DNA from: Zingiber officinale
Taxonomy: Eukaryota; Streptophyta; Magnoliopsida; Zingiberales; Zingiberaceae
DNA length: 64,000 nucleotides
Direction: 5' to 3'
NCBI RefSeq assembly: GCF_018446385.1
Contig: NC_056000.1
Span: forward strand, 49,074,722-49,138,721
Part shown: in pieces, positions 1-10,147 of the stretch
Layout of the letters: every line of letters begins with the position of its first letter
How positions within the stretch are numbered: position 1 is the stretch's first letter
Translations under genes and position numbers: made by a program
The notes under the pieces: generated by a model
What the model saw: only the letters and a program-made list of their open reading frames with translations
What the model was told of the DNA's origin: nothing
Databases searched by the model: none

Positions 1-851
1 TTTGCCATCTAAAATTTAAAGCAGAGTTTTAGTATTTGTGGAATTATTTAATAAAGGTCTTTTATAACTCCTATTTTTTTATTCAAGTCCAACAGCCCTC
101 ACTATCAGAATCGGGAATTAGTTGGTAACAATTCCTAATAGGACCGAAACCCTGAATCATATAAAATGCACACAGCTCATGCACACAGCTGAGCTGTACC
201 TACATGCTACATTCATCAAGTAGGCCTTAACTTGCCAATCACAAATCTATGTGACTTTCGGTATATTCTTGTTGAGCCTTATATTCTCAACACTTGCTCC
301 TCAAATCAGTTAACCTTAGCTGAGCTAAACAAGTCAACGAATTTGAGTTAAGTCAACCCACTAATAATCATGATAAATTATAAATGTTTTGACACGAGCC
401 CACAGCTAAGCTGTACCGACTTATGTAAAAACTCTAACTATCATCATAGTTATTAACGGAGGGCATTTAACAAATCTTGACTTTAATATATTTAAGGGAT
501 TTTATAATTATTAAAAATATTTCACCATAATTAACTTCTTGTGCATTTGCACAATCTCATTATGAGATTTATCTCCATTAATTCTCTTAGTCTTTTAAGA
601 CAAATAGGTCTCGGAGATGTTAACATGTTAATCTACTTATGCCATAAGGAATTTATATCTAAATTGCAACACGTATTACTTTACAGGTTTTAGACAAAAT
701 TCATTTCTATCATGAAATATTACGACATATAATTTGCAATAAAGAAATTAAGATTTCTTTGAAATCTCTTGAAACACTGATTCTTCAAATAAATTTTGAA
801 GAATCGGCTTCGTACTATATGATCCAACCACGAACCTCGCTCTGATACCAG
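1..851 (-). mobile_element. Internal leader of a copia-type LTR element, running off the left edge
   Basis: This AT-rich stretch lies on the internal side of the LTR at 852-2342. The bases next to that LTR read, on the minus strand, as a TGGTATCAGAGC primer-binding site for initiator-Met tRNA (about 839-850). The element therefore points left and its coding region is outside the window. I see no gag or pol frame here, only a noncoding leader. The assignment rests on the PBS and LTR. Confidence 0.6.
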
Positions 852-2342
852 TGTTGGGATCGGAGCGCAGCGGAAGATATATAATAAATCATGGATCTTT
901 CATGGTACATATAGTTTTGCACAAAATTATATAAAACATACCTCGAGACCTCGATAGGTGTGAATAATATCACGGACAAATAAGACAGATAAGAGCCCCA
1001 CGTGTGACTCCTCTAGCGGTATCCATGCGCACTAGATCACGAACTTGACACGATCCGTTAGGTGCTAGCCACTTAGATCGACAAAGTCTTGGAAGCACTA
1101 CCGATCTCTTCCGGTGGAAAACGAAGTTGACGAAGGAGAAACGGAGAGAATGAAATCCTTACTTTGATTCTTTCCGAGGATGACTATTTATAGCTTCCAA
1201 GGAATACGAAGAGTTAAGCTTTCAATTAATTCATCATTTATGATCTTCATTAATAAGGAAGATGAAGAGTTATAGGTTCCATAAATTCTTCATTTATGAC
1301 CTTCATTATGATAACTCTTGAAATTCTTCATTAATAATCATTATGATGACTCTTCGAATTCTCCATTAATCATCATGATTATGGCTATTCGAATTCTCTC
1401 TTCTTTGTATCAAATAAATCCATATTTGATCTTTATCTCGACTAGCTTTCGATACCATTGTTCATGTCTACATGCTATGCGTGCGACCCTCTAGGTTTTA
1501 TACACGAAGACGGTGTAAAATCCATACACAGACTAAGGTAACTGTCTAACAACAGTTTTTAGCCACCCAACGCGATAAAATTAATATCAGTCATGAACTG
1601 TAAACCACTATGAACCGATTACTGTGTAATTCAATCTCTTCATCTAAAGCCTACATCCCAATTAATTCGATACATTATGCATCATTACCAAATTAATTGT
1701 TTTACTTGATTTCCAAGATATAATAGACTCCTCTTGAATGATAAATCATTCCTCCCATGGCCATGAATTTTGAGTCACTAATATCTCTATCAAGCGGTCA
1801 GGATGTTAACTTCTAATCCAAGAGAGCGATGAATCCTCTATTGACTCAACACTATTCTCTCTACATTTTGTCATACACCCAACTACCGTATTAATCATAA
1901 TCTGATTAAAGACTGCTTTTAACGGCGTCAAAGCACATAACTCCACGCATAGAATAAATGAAGGTCTCAAGTCAAAAGATTAGTTACACTCGTTTATAAA
2001 GAGGAATAATCAATGATGCTTAATATGTGGTCTCCTCTTGAGCGGGTCGTGTCCAGTGTACCTCTAAACTCAAGGCACCTCCAAGTACAACTTGGATATC
2101 CATCCCTCCGGTCTATCTCGACCTAGTCATACTCAGCGTTAATCTAGATATCCATGTCCTTCTAGATATCTATCCGATTAGGGACTGTTTTCAGATTAAT
2201 ATACCCATTAATCTGTGGGACTTTATCATTAATCATATACGTACAGAAAAGTAAATAATTAATGATAAATTCTTGCCTTTATTAAATAATTATCCACAAA
2301 ATACATAAGGAGTGTCTTGGCACATAAGTGCACACACTAACA
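852..2342 (-). mobile_element. LTR (5' LTR, minus orientation) of a copia-type retrotransposon
   Basis: The block starts TGTTGGGATCGG and ends CACACACTAACA, so it has TG...CA ends. It has a Met-tRNA primer-binding site immediately to the left on the minus strand. The right end cuts into an older repeat (from 2343). The left LTR and the target duplication cannot be checked inside the window. No coding capacity is seen; the body is AT-rich with loosely repeated TTCATTAAT segments at 1220-1400. Confidence 0.75.
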
Positions 2343-2880
2343 CCCTGACCGAGCGACTACTCCGCTATGCCATGCAGCGGGACCTGACCATGGACAGAGC
2401 GGAGGAGTCCCGGCCGAGAGGCTACCTCGCTCGGTCAAACACCGGGAACACCATAGTATCTCTCAATATCCTTTTGGGAGATAATGTCGCTGACATGAGG
2501 CATGATCGATAGACAGATCGTACGATGGAAGCTTCTATTATCTTGTCAGGGATATGCATGTCTTGTTAAGGTATGGTGCTAGAGGTACTTTCCCGACGGG
2601 ATCCTTTCATAGGACATATTGAAAGATGTGCCCACATCTCGAGAAGCGTGTATATCGTCCACCAAGACTCTATATAAAGGGGGTCTATCATTGACGAAGA
2701 TACGCGTTATTCACTGTTTGTGCCTACATTATCGTTGCTTCACTTTTCTTCTACATTTCCGATGAGTGACTTGAGCGTCGGAGGACTAATGTCGAGGACC
2801 CTTTTTTTGATTCGACACTCACATGACTTACTTTGTAGAATAGAACGAGGTCTATAATAGACCAACAAAGTCATCACATC
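2343..2880 (+). mobile_element. Remnant of a gypsy-type LTR, cut by the LTR to its left
   Basis: A promoter-like TATATAAAGGGGG at about 2671 is followed, roughly 100 bases on, by GACTTGAGCGTCGGAGGACT (about 2768). The same pairing of TATA box and ACTTGAGCGTC motif occurs in the remnant at 60453-60850, so both look like the end of one LTR family. The upstream part contains GC-rich palindromic words (GACCGAGCG, CTCGCTCGGTC). The left end was destroyed by the insertion ending at 2342, and no right-hand LTR partner is visible. Confidence 0.5.
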
Positions 2881-4706
2881 CCAGCTTTTCATAATCCCAC
2901 TTTCGAATAAGATCACTCGTTATTTAGTTCAAAGTGTTCTTTACGTTTTTGTCGCGGGTGGCATGAATAGTCTGAGGTACGGACGCTTCCTTATTGTTTC
3001 CTCTTTGGCATCAATTTAGCTACCTGGTTATTTAGTTTTGTCTTGGACTTAGGGCCATTCTATGGTCTTTGAGCATGGCAGATTTGGGCATGGTTGGTGG
3101 ATGCATTATCCTATTCTAAGTCGCTTTTCAATACATCATTTTAGCACCAATGTAGGAAAATTGAGTTCAGCAATTTAAGATGTTTTGCACACTGTCAACA
3201 ATTTGGTGATGTTGTAACTTACAGGTGCTGTAATATATAGTACTAAAATGCATGCCCAAGACTAACACCTACTTTTTTAAACGTCCAAGGCTCGGGAGGC
3301 TATGGAAGCTAAGCAGTTGCAGAATACGGTAGATCTGGCATAGAGTTGATTGTTGGTGGAACAACTTAGCTGACACCCATTGACGTGTTTGATTTGCTCT
3401 CGGGCTCATCCAGCTACTTTTGACCCCGTAAGACCTCCAGCTCTTTGTCTCAACTGATATAGCAGATTAATCTATCTGAATCCTGATGTCCTTCCGAATG
3501 GAATTCATGATCCTGTTGAAGCTTGATGTCCTTTCGAATGGACTTGTTGATCCTATGCTATGCCTATTTATGCCGGTCTCCTTTGACTAAGCTCATTCAG
3601 CAGATATGCCCTCAAAAGGTTTCGGATAACCCTTCACTTGCAAGCCTCGGAGTTTTGAACACTCAGGAGAAACATGCTGCTGATATAAAGTTTGTCATTT
3701 CGAGAGACTAGATGATCTCTGACTATCTATCATATACTGAAATGCTCTTGCTGCCTTAAGTCCTTCACACTGATGTGCTAATGTTTGTTTGGTGAAAAAT
3801 GCAAAGTAAAGGTTTCGTGATGCGAGAGAGTTGCCTACCAGTTGAATAGGGACCTATATGTTTTTACACATGCTTTCTTATTCGTTTGTTGTTCAGAAAT
3901 ATAAGAGTTCACATCTTTTAACTGATGGAAAAAGGTGCAGTTACATATGTTGTAGATGTGAGCTTGGCCTCCCACTTCTACACCCTGTATTCTGGATATT
4001 ATGATATCTAATAGAAATTACTGTTGTTATTTTTTTAAAAAATATATATATTAATACTGTTTGATTGTCGATAAAAAAATTTATAAATCAATTTTATTTA
4101 TTTATTAAATATATCATCAACCTATTAATAATATTAATATTAATATTATTAATTTAATTTAATTTTTAAAAATTAACCAAATATTAAATTGACTTAGTTA
4201 TAAAAATGTCTAGGATTCCACTAGGGGTAATATAGGTTATATTTTATTCTTGATAATTTTAATTATGTGATTAACTGATAATTACTTAATTAAAATTGTG
4301 AATGATAACTTGAATCAAACGTATCTTTAAGAAATTCCAATTAATTATGATATTAGATCATCTGTCAAGATCCATCTATACTTCCAACCCATCTATGCTT
4401 CTTGATTTTTTTTTTATGGTGAATGAGAAAATTTCGTGTGCTAAGTCTGTCACCTCCAAAATTAATAGGATTAATATTTAGATTATAAAAAAATTAATTT
4501 CATGAATATTCGTGAATTATTTATGAATAACCTATAAAAAAGTGCATTATAAAAAAATAAATATATTTGCATATATTTTTATGTTATTTTCAAATTGAAT
4601 ATTCAAAATGTATTAAAAATAAAGAAATAGTATAAATTTTAAATGATAAAATTTTAACATAAATTATAAGAATAAACGTTGATAGCTCAATTAAAACTTA
4701 AATACT
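2881..4706. other. AT-rich intergenic stretch with one coding-like relic
   Basis: Apart from the relic listed at 3290-3711 I see no gene, RNA or complete mobile element. From about 4020 the sequence is very AT-rich (runs such as AATATTAATATTAATATT near 4130) and looks like degraded noncoding DNA. Confidence 0.5.
3290..3711 (+). pseudogene. Unidentified decayed coding fragment
   Basis: The base composition changes to coding-like here. Short plausible peptides appear in shifting frames, for example EAMEAKQLQNTVDLA near 3300, FDPVRPPALCLN near 3420, and a final open stretch ending at 3711 with SLASLGVLNTQEKHAADIKF. The pieces are separated by stops and frame changes. I do not recognise the family. 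It could be the exonised tail of a real gene or an old transposon fragment. Confidence is low. Confidence 0.25.
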
Positions 4707-4950
4707 ATTTATTAAAATATTCATGTGGCAAAAGGTGATTCGCTCGCCCCCAGTGCCTCCACCAACCCGTCCTTAGGTCAATACAGAGGAGGTAAATCAC
4801 GGGTAGCTACTAGCCATTAGTACAAATGGCCAAGACATAGGGGAGGTTATGCTTGATCACGTCAAATTTCGATCCCAAAACCTCATACGATAACACCCTA
4901 TGTCTTAACCATCGCACTACCCCGAGGAGACATTTATTAAAATATTCATG
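4707..4950 (-). mobile_element. tRNA-derived SINE (4726-4931) with 19 bp target duplication
   Basis: A 206 bp insertion is flanked by perfect 19 bp repeats, ATTTATTAAAATATTCATG, at 4707-4725 and 4932-4950. On the minus strand it opens with a pol III A-box-like GTAGTGCGATGGTTAAG and then a B-box-like GGGATCGAAATTT. It ends in CACCTTTTGCCA rather than a poly(A) tail. The body matches the SINE at 62745-62960 (shared GTGATTTACCTCC and GGGCGAG words). That makes it a SINE family with at least two dated copies in the window. Confidence 0.88.
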
Positions 4951-6298
4951 AAGCTTAAGTTCGTGAGTAAACAATTAAGCTTCAACCCAATTAATTTTAA
5001 CTCGGGTAGAGATATTTTTATCCTTATAATTTGGTTAAAAAAAAATCATAATTAATATTTATATAAACTAATAAAAAATATTTATAACTTGTTTATAAAA
5101 GTATTTAATTTACACTAACTAATCCTAGTGATCGCTCCACAACATTTTCTATCGATTATCAACATAAATCAATAAATATTAATTTACAATAGGTAGCTCA
5201 ATGTTCCTATGTTAACTATCTATTAAAAAAAATAAAAAAAAATTATCTGTTATAATTCATCGAAATTGAAACTCAATTTTTACCTACTAAAAAATTAAAA
5301 AGACACCCCGAAACTATAAATTCTATTCATGCACATTTATATAAACGAGCCAAACTCACAATTGATTAAATTTATTTGTTTTTATATTTTATACTATCAA
5401 ATGAACGTGAATAAGTTTTCATGGAGTCAAATATTGAGATTTACAAGTATTTTATTTATTCACAAAAAGAGAATGAGAAAGCAGGAGAAAATAAATTTCT
5501 TGTAAAACAAAAGATGAAATCGAAAAAACAATCCTTTCTATTTTATCATTCCTTCAACTCTTTGTGGACTAGAAGGTTTCTCAAATCAACTAGATAGAAC
5601 ACTATCACTAGATAGAACACTATCGTTTACACAACGACCAAAAATACCAAATCAGTATATTGGGGCTTTATCGAATCATCTATGACCACAAATTGACTGT
5701 ACAGGCTAATCAATCTCTAACTTATGAAAAGTCATGTTTAAGTTAATATTTAGTTAGATCGACAAATTTAATCAAGATCGATATAAAGGAAGTTATATGT
5801 ATCACCTGGTTTTATATCTGATCGGCAAGCCTCTGATTGCAGTTGATGCATGGATACACTTTGCAGGATCAAGTAATCAGCGATTAGTAGTCCTTCAAAG
5901 GAAATGCAATTAGTGTTAAAAATGACTAGAGATATACAATCAAATTTGTCCATACAATGGAGTATCACAATCAATATTAGTTAAAACTGTAGAAAACATA
6001 ACATATATCAGATTCTCAGTAAGCCATCATCGATCGATACTAGTAATAGATATATCATTGATTTGGAAATATGAATAACACAAATGTACTGTACTTGAAA
6101 TAATAACATGAAGTGAAGCATTAGAAGAAACACAAGCAAGTCGCTATTGCACATAAGATATGAAGCAAGCATCTTGTAGAAGAAAAGGGTGAAGACTGGT
6201 TCCGAATGATGAAGATACTGAATATGCTCCAAAAACTCATCTCGTGGGCATAGTTACGGTCCGAATACCCGATAGAGAAAGTGGTTGCTGAAGGATCA
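4951..6298. other. AT-rich intergenic / downstream region of the 6299-7132 gene
   Basis: No gene or named repeat is seen. The last few hundred bases before 6299 probably hold the 3' untranslated region of the minus-strand gene. Short open frames at 5768-6232 have no family resemblance. Confidence 0.4.
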
Positions 6299-7132
6299 TT
6301 AACATAAAGCTTTCAACATATTGCTATCTGAAGAACACTGTGATGCTCTGATCTTCTTGCATTTCCAAGAGGAAGTAATCTTCGATGGGACTCCACCATC
6401 AGGAACCACCACTTCTGTATCATCTGAAGACATATCACTCTCTGCAGAATCTAAATTTGATTCTTTCTTGGAAGGAGAAAGATTGTCAGATTTTTTTAGC
6501 TCTACTTTATCTCTAAAATTGCATCGACTCAAAGGCAACTTCTTTCGTTTAATTCTCACTTTCCTACTGCCAGTTACTGGTCTGAACACAGACTCATTTT
6601 GTTGTTTCTTTGTTTGATGACTGAATTCTTCTTCTTCCTCCTCAAAATTGTCAGCTTTGGAATAGACAACAATTTGCCCTTCTGAATTGCCATTACATAG
6701 AACTTCTTCATCAATTTCTCGACTTCCGGAAGGATGACAAGTCTTGTATAGGAGTTTTATTGGGATGCATTTTTTCCTCACTTTATTTTTGCTTGGGCAT
6801 ATTGTTCTGCAATTCCTTTTCATGGAATCCAGAAACGACAATGCATCCTTGGCATCAGCTTTAGCCTTTGTGGCTGCAGCAGCTTTCTCGATTGCAGTTT
6901 TTCTTGCTGCCGCAGCAATTTCAGTTGCTGCCAAAGCCACCGATTTGGAAACCTCTATGATCTTTTCTGGAGTCGAATCTGGGGAATTAACAACATCGCG
7001 AAGCAGGATGCCAAGATCACCAGGAAGAAAAGGAACTGGCGGCAGGTAATCAAACTCGGAATTCTCCCTCCTGAGTTCAGCGAGCAGACGCTTACGAGGA
7101 GGCAGATAGTTATTAGCATCGAAAGACCCCAT
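6299..7132 (-). CDS. Plant-specific protein of unknown function, probably nuclear
   Basis: The frame encodes 277 residues. It opens with a conserved-looking YLPPRKRLLAELR motif (residues 9-21). A short LPGDLGILLRDVV segment follows, then a long Ala/Lys-rich predicted helix (about 65-105, AALAATEIAAAARKTAIEKAAAA-like). Next come an acidic run EEEEEE (about 164-169) and basic patches (KVRIKRKKLPLS near 190) that could be nuclear localisation signals. I recall this PPRKRLLA plus Ala-rich-helix layout from uncharacterised plant proteins, but no function is known to me. The start ATG at 7132 directly precedes the conserved motif. An upstream ATG at 7643 (MSESPIRKTLIDTREEQR) could be joined in frame by splicing to about 7156, giving a longer N-terminus. 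The promoter lies near 7690. No frameshift is seen, so the gene looks intact. Confidence 0.72.
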   Translation of the reverse strand: MGSFDANNYLPPRKRLLAELRRENSEFDYLPPVPFLPGDLGILLRDVVNSPDSTPEKIIEVSKSVALAATEIAAAARKTAIEKAAAATKAKADAKDALSFLDSMKRNCRTICPSKNKVRKKCIPIKLLYKTCHPSGSREIDEEVLCNGNSEGQIVVYSKADNFEEEEEEFSHQTKKQQNESVFRPVTGSRKVRIKRKKLPLSRCNFRDKVELKKSDNLSPSKKESNLDSAESDMSSDDTEVVVPDGGVPSKITSSWKCKKIRASQCSSDSNMLKALC

Positions 7133-7287
7133 CCGATTAACGCTTACGGCTCAATGATAACGTATCGATTCGGCAATTCTATCAAAATTCAATCGCAGAT
7201 GATTGATCGCTCACTGGGAGCTCCGCCAAAAAATTTAGGTCTCAGAAAACCGACCACTAATCGCATACGCCAATGGCAAGAATCGTT

Positions 7288-7705
7288 CTATCAACAAAAA
7301 CAAGTAAAAAAACAGAAATTAGCTTCAAAATCGGGGGACAAAAGAAATAAAATTTGACCGAATCAAGCGGACAGATCTTTTCATCGTAGGCACACGACCA
7401 AAATCAAGTAAGAAGATTTGAGCTGAAATCAACCTAAATACAATACGACTCGTCCGAAATGGAAACAAGCGATTCAGCCAATCGTAATTACAGGTAAGGA
7501 TTTCCCCAAAACCGATAGATCACAAGCTCAGTGTAAGCATCACGAAGCTAATAAATTGCAGATTCAGGAGAAGGATCGACATAAATACCTCGCTGTTCCT
7601 CGCGAGTGTCAATTAGGGTTTTCCGGATGGGAGATTCGGACATAGAGCTACCAACAAAGATGGAATTTTTAGCGGAGGAGCAAAGAGGACTATATATATG
7701 AACAT
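7288..7705 (-). promoter_or_regulatory. Promoter and likely 5' UTR intron of the 6299-7132 gene
   Basis: On the minus strand a TATATATA box (about 7691-7699) precedes a short GC-richer leader. The leader ends in a donor-like CAGCGAG|GTATTT near 7592. A good acceptor, a T-rich tract followed by TTGATAG, lies at 7288. That gives a roughly 300 bp intron in the leader, a common arrangement in plants. Splice sites are inferred by eye only. Confidence 0.45.
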
Positions 7706-7898
7706 GTAATATCACCAATTAAAAGAAAAATTATTCAAAATTACGAGGAAGCCCCTAAATGAGGATGTTTAAAATTTTAGAATGAAATTTATTAAGAAGA
7801 AATTTACTAAATCATGCTCTTATTTATGGAAATCATGTAGAACACACTCAAATCCGAAGGCAAGGTGAAAGATGAAGCTCAAGAAGTTTAGTGCAAGA

Positions 7899-8060
7899 TC
7901 AAAGGCCAAAGAGATCGCGGCCGCGGCGGAACGTCCGGTGCTTCTGCAGGTGGCGGTGCAGGGCCTTGATGGACGGGAATACCTCGAAGCACCGTCCCGC
8001 ACTGCTGTGGTCCCTCCGGAGCCGCTGCCTGCGAGAAGGCGGAGCTATTGCTTCTGCGAC
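7899..8060 (-). pseudogene. Possible C2H2 zinc-finger-like fragment
   Basis: One minus-strand frame reads CFEVFPSIKALHRHLQKHR. This resembles the second half of a plant C2H2 finger (F-x-S-x-K-A-L-x-x-H-x-x-x-H), but the first cysteine of the pair is missing. The opposite strand is also open over this GC-rich region, so this may be chance. It could be a relic or part of the GC-rich leader of the ARID-HMG relic. Confidence 0.2.
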
Positions 8061-8437
8061 GGCCGGCGTCTCCCCTGTTTCTGCCTCACCGGCATCTTCA
8101 GGAAGAAGGGGAAAGGCGCTATCTTTGTGGAACAAGTCGAAGGTACGGAGTCGGGAGGCGTCGCCGCTGCCTTCGCCTCCTGCGGCGGCGGCGTATAGGG
8201 CAGGAGGAACAGGGGAGGCGACCGGGAGTTGCATGCGCCGGTTGGGAAGAAGCAGTACGGCCTCATGGCCGTTATCGGATCGGGATGGAGGCAATCCAGC
8301 CTGACAGAGTTCGATTTGGACTGCATTAGGCAAGGTCCGGTAGGGGATGGCTCGTGTTGGGTTCAGTTCGAACCGGTCCATGGGCCGGGTTGGGTGGAAG
8401 TTGCTCAGCCTGGGAACCAGGCCGGATGCAGTTTGAT

Positions 8438-9761
8438 CACCGGCTATTCTCCGCTCCATGCGCGTAAGGAAGTGCCCAGAGATAGCTCGGCGTTCATGGA
8501 AAGCCTCCGCCGCTTCCACTCCGCCGACCGAAATGATCATTAAGTTCGTGTAAAGCTCCTTCCTTTATCGGATCTGAGTATTTGTTTCCACTTTTGTAAT
8601 CGATTGATTTCATCAAAAGTCTTCCTTGGCGGAGAAGGGTTCCGGTGATCGGGGGGGAAGGAGCTGGACCTGCATCTCTTGTATGTAGAGGTGACTCGAA
8701 GGGGAGGGCTCGCAAAGGTCTGATTTTTGTTTGCTTCGTCTACCGTTTGAGGAGTAAATGCATCGTTTTTGTGATCAATGGGGGAGAGCAGGTGATCGAG
8801 GAGAAGAAATGGCGGGAACTGATGGCGGCGTTCGAGTTCCCGCCCACCACCCACCACCAGCGCCTCCTTCGTGCTGCGCAGGTACTACCTGAGCTTGCTC
8901 CACCATTACGAGCAGGTCTGCTACTTCCGGACGAGCGGCGCCTTCGTTCCTCCTGCAGGTGCCCTTCTTTCTCACGCTGTGAGTTTCTGCTCATGCTGAT
9001 CGAGATCTCGAGATGTCGTTGCAGCCTCCTCGCGAACCAGAGCGCCTCCCAGCTATAGAGACGAACGCGGTGAAGTGGCCTCCGGCGCCGCGCCGTGCGG
9101 ACTCCGAGATATCGCAAAAGGCCCTCGGATGAGCCGCCGAACAAGGGTGACGCTTGCCGATCTCTTTCCGAACCTTTCTTTTTCAGTGTGCGACCGCATC
9201 GACTTGATCCACGAACTCGTCGCCCGCCTTCAGCAGGGCCTCACAGCTTTACGGTCTCGGGATAGATCGACGGCAAGTTCGAGTACGGCTACATGGTGAC
9301 GGTGAAGATCGGCACCGAGACACTCAGAGGCGTGCTGTATCATGTCCAGCAGCAGCCGTCACCAGCTGCGACACCTGAAGCTCCTGAAAGTTCGAGCTTA
9401 AGGACAAGGCGAAAGCGGCGGCAGCAGCGCCGCCGCGACCCTGCGCACCCGAAGCCGAACAAGAGCGCCTACAATTTCTTCTTCGCCAAGAAGCATTCCA
9501 ACCTGAAAGCTCTGTACCTTCACAGGGAGAGTCATGGAGCAATCTCAACGAAAAGGACAGAATGGTGAGGACTGAGGAGGTTGATGAATCTGACAAAGCC
9601 AATTGGATACGATGCCACTCTGTGAATCTGATTTGCTTTCCTCCATTCTTTTCATTCATGTTCATCAGGATTTTGGAATCAAAGACAAGGAGAGATACAA
9701 GAGAGAAATGCAGGAACACAAGGAAAGGTTGAAGCTTGCTCCGTTTGAAGAAGGTAAATGA
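8438..9761 (+). pseudogene. Decayed ARID-HMG-box DNA-binding protein gene (HMGB9/HMGB15-like)
   Basis: Plant ARID-HMG proteins carry an AT-rich-interaction domain followed by one HMG box and act in the nucleus, for example in pollen gene expression. Collinear pieces of that layout are visible. The ARID start is at 8438-8543 (SSAFMESLRRFH). The ARID end is at 8792-8958, bounded by AG and GT splice signals (KKWRELMAAFEFPPTT, then SFVLRRYYLSLLHHYEQV in a shifted frame). The linker KFEYGYMVTVKIGTETL is at about 9268-9340. The HMG box is at 9443-9567 (PNKSAYNFFFAKKHSNLKAL), with a last exon at 9669-9761 (DFGIKDKERYKREMQEHKER) ending at TGA. Breaks include loss of the central ARID exon, a frameshift near 8860, an in-frame TAG just before the linker, and a deletion inside the HMG box near 9530. 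It is most likely a pseudogene. Confidence 0.7.
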
Positions 9762-10147
9762 ATTAAAGCAATCATCTTTATCTTTGCAATCTCACTAAGT
9801 GAAAGATGAAGAGGAACTCAAATTTGCTGTATTCCATCTTTGTTCTTGTTCTGATGCTCAACTCTTTTGATCGAAGTACATTCATTGATTACTGCTGCAA
9901 AAATATACACCAAGATAACTAAGCAAAAGAAACATGTTTTATGAAGTAACATTGTTGCATTCAAGTGTAGAGGACTTCTTCAGAGGTTTATAGGGTGTAT
10001 ATATCTACCAGGAAGATGACAGTTTGCAAAATTCTTTCATACACAACAATATCGGTTCAGAGGCCAGAACCTAAGAAACCAAAACAACCCGACCGAAAAT
10101 GCTTCCTTTTGGGAGTCGTAGGTTTCACCTTCCACCTGTTCGACATT
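9762..10147. other. Intergenic gap; possible extra 3' exon of the kinase
   Basis: The gap lies between convergent gene ends. On the minus strand GTGGAAGGTGAAACC near 10135 follows a possible acceptor (CGAACAG). It could be an alternative last exon if the kinase splices at GAAGAG|GTTCCC near 10215. Otherwise I see only untranslated sequence. Confidence 0.3.

Noticed and set aside
7872..8304. Plus-strand open frames of 108 and 137 residues
   Set aside because: Three frames are open at once in a GC-rich region and none shows a known domain; the ARID-HMG relic proper starts near 8438.
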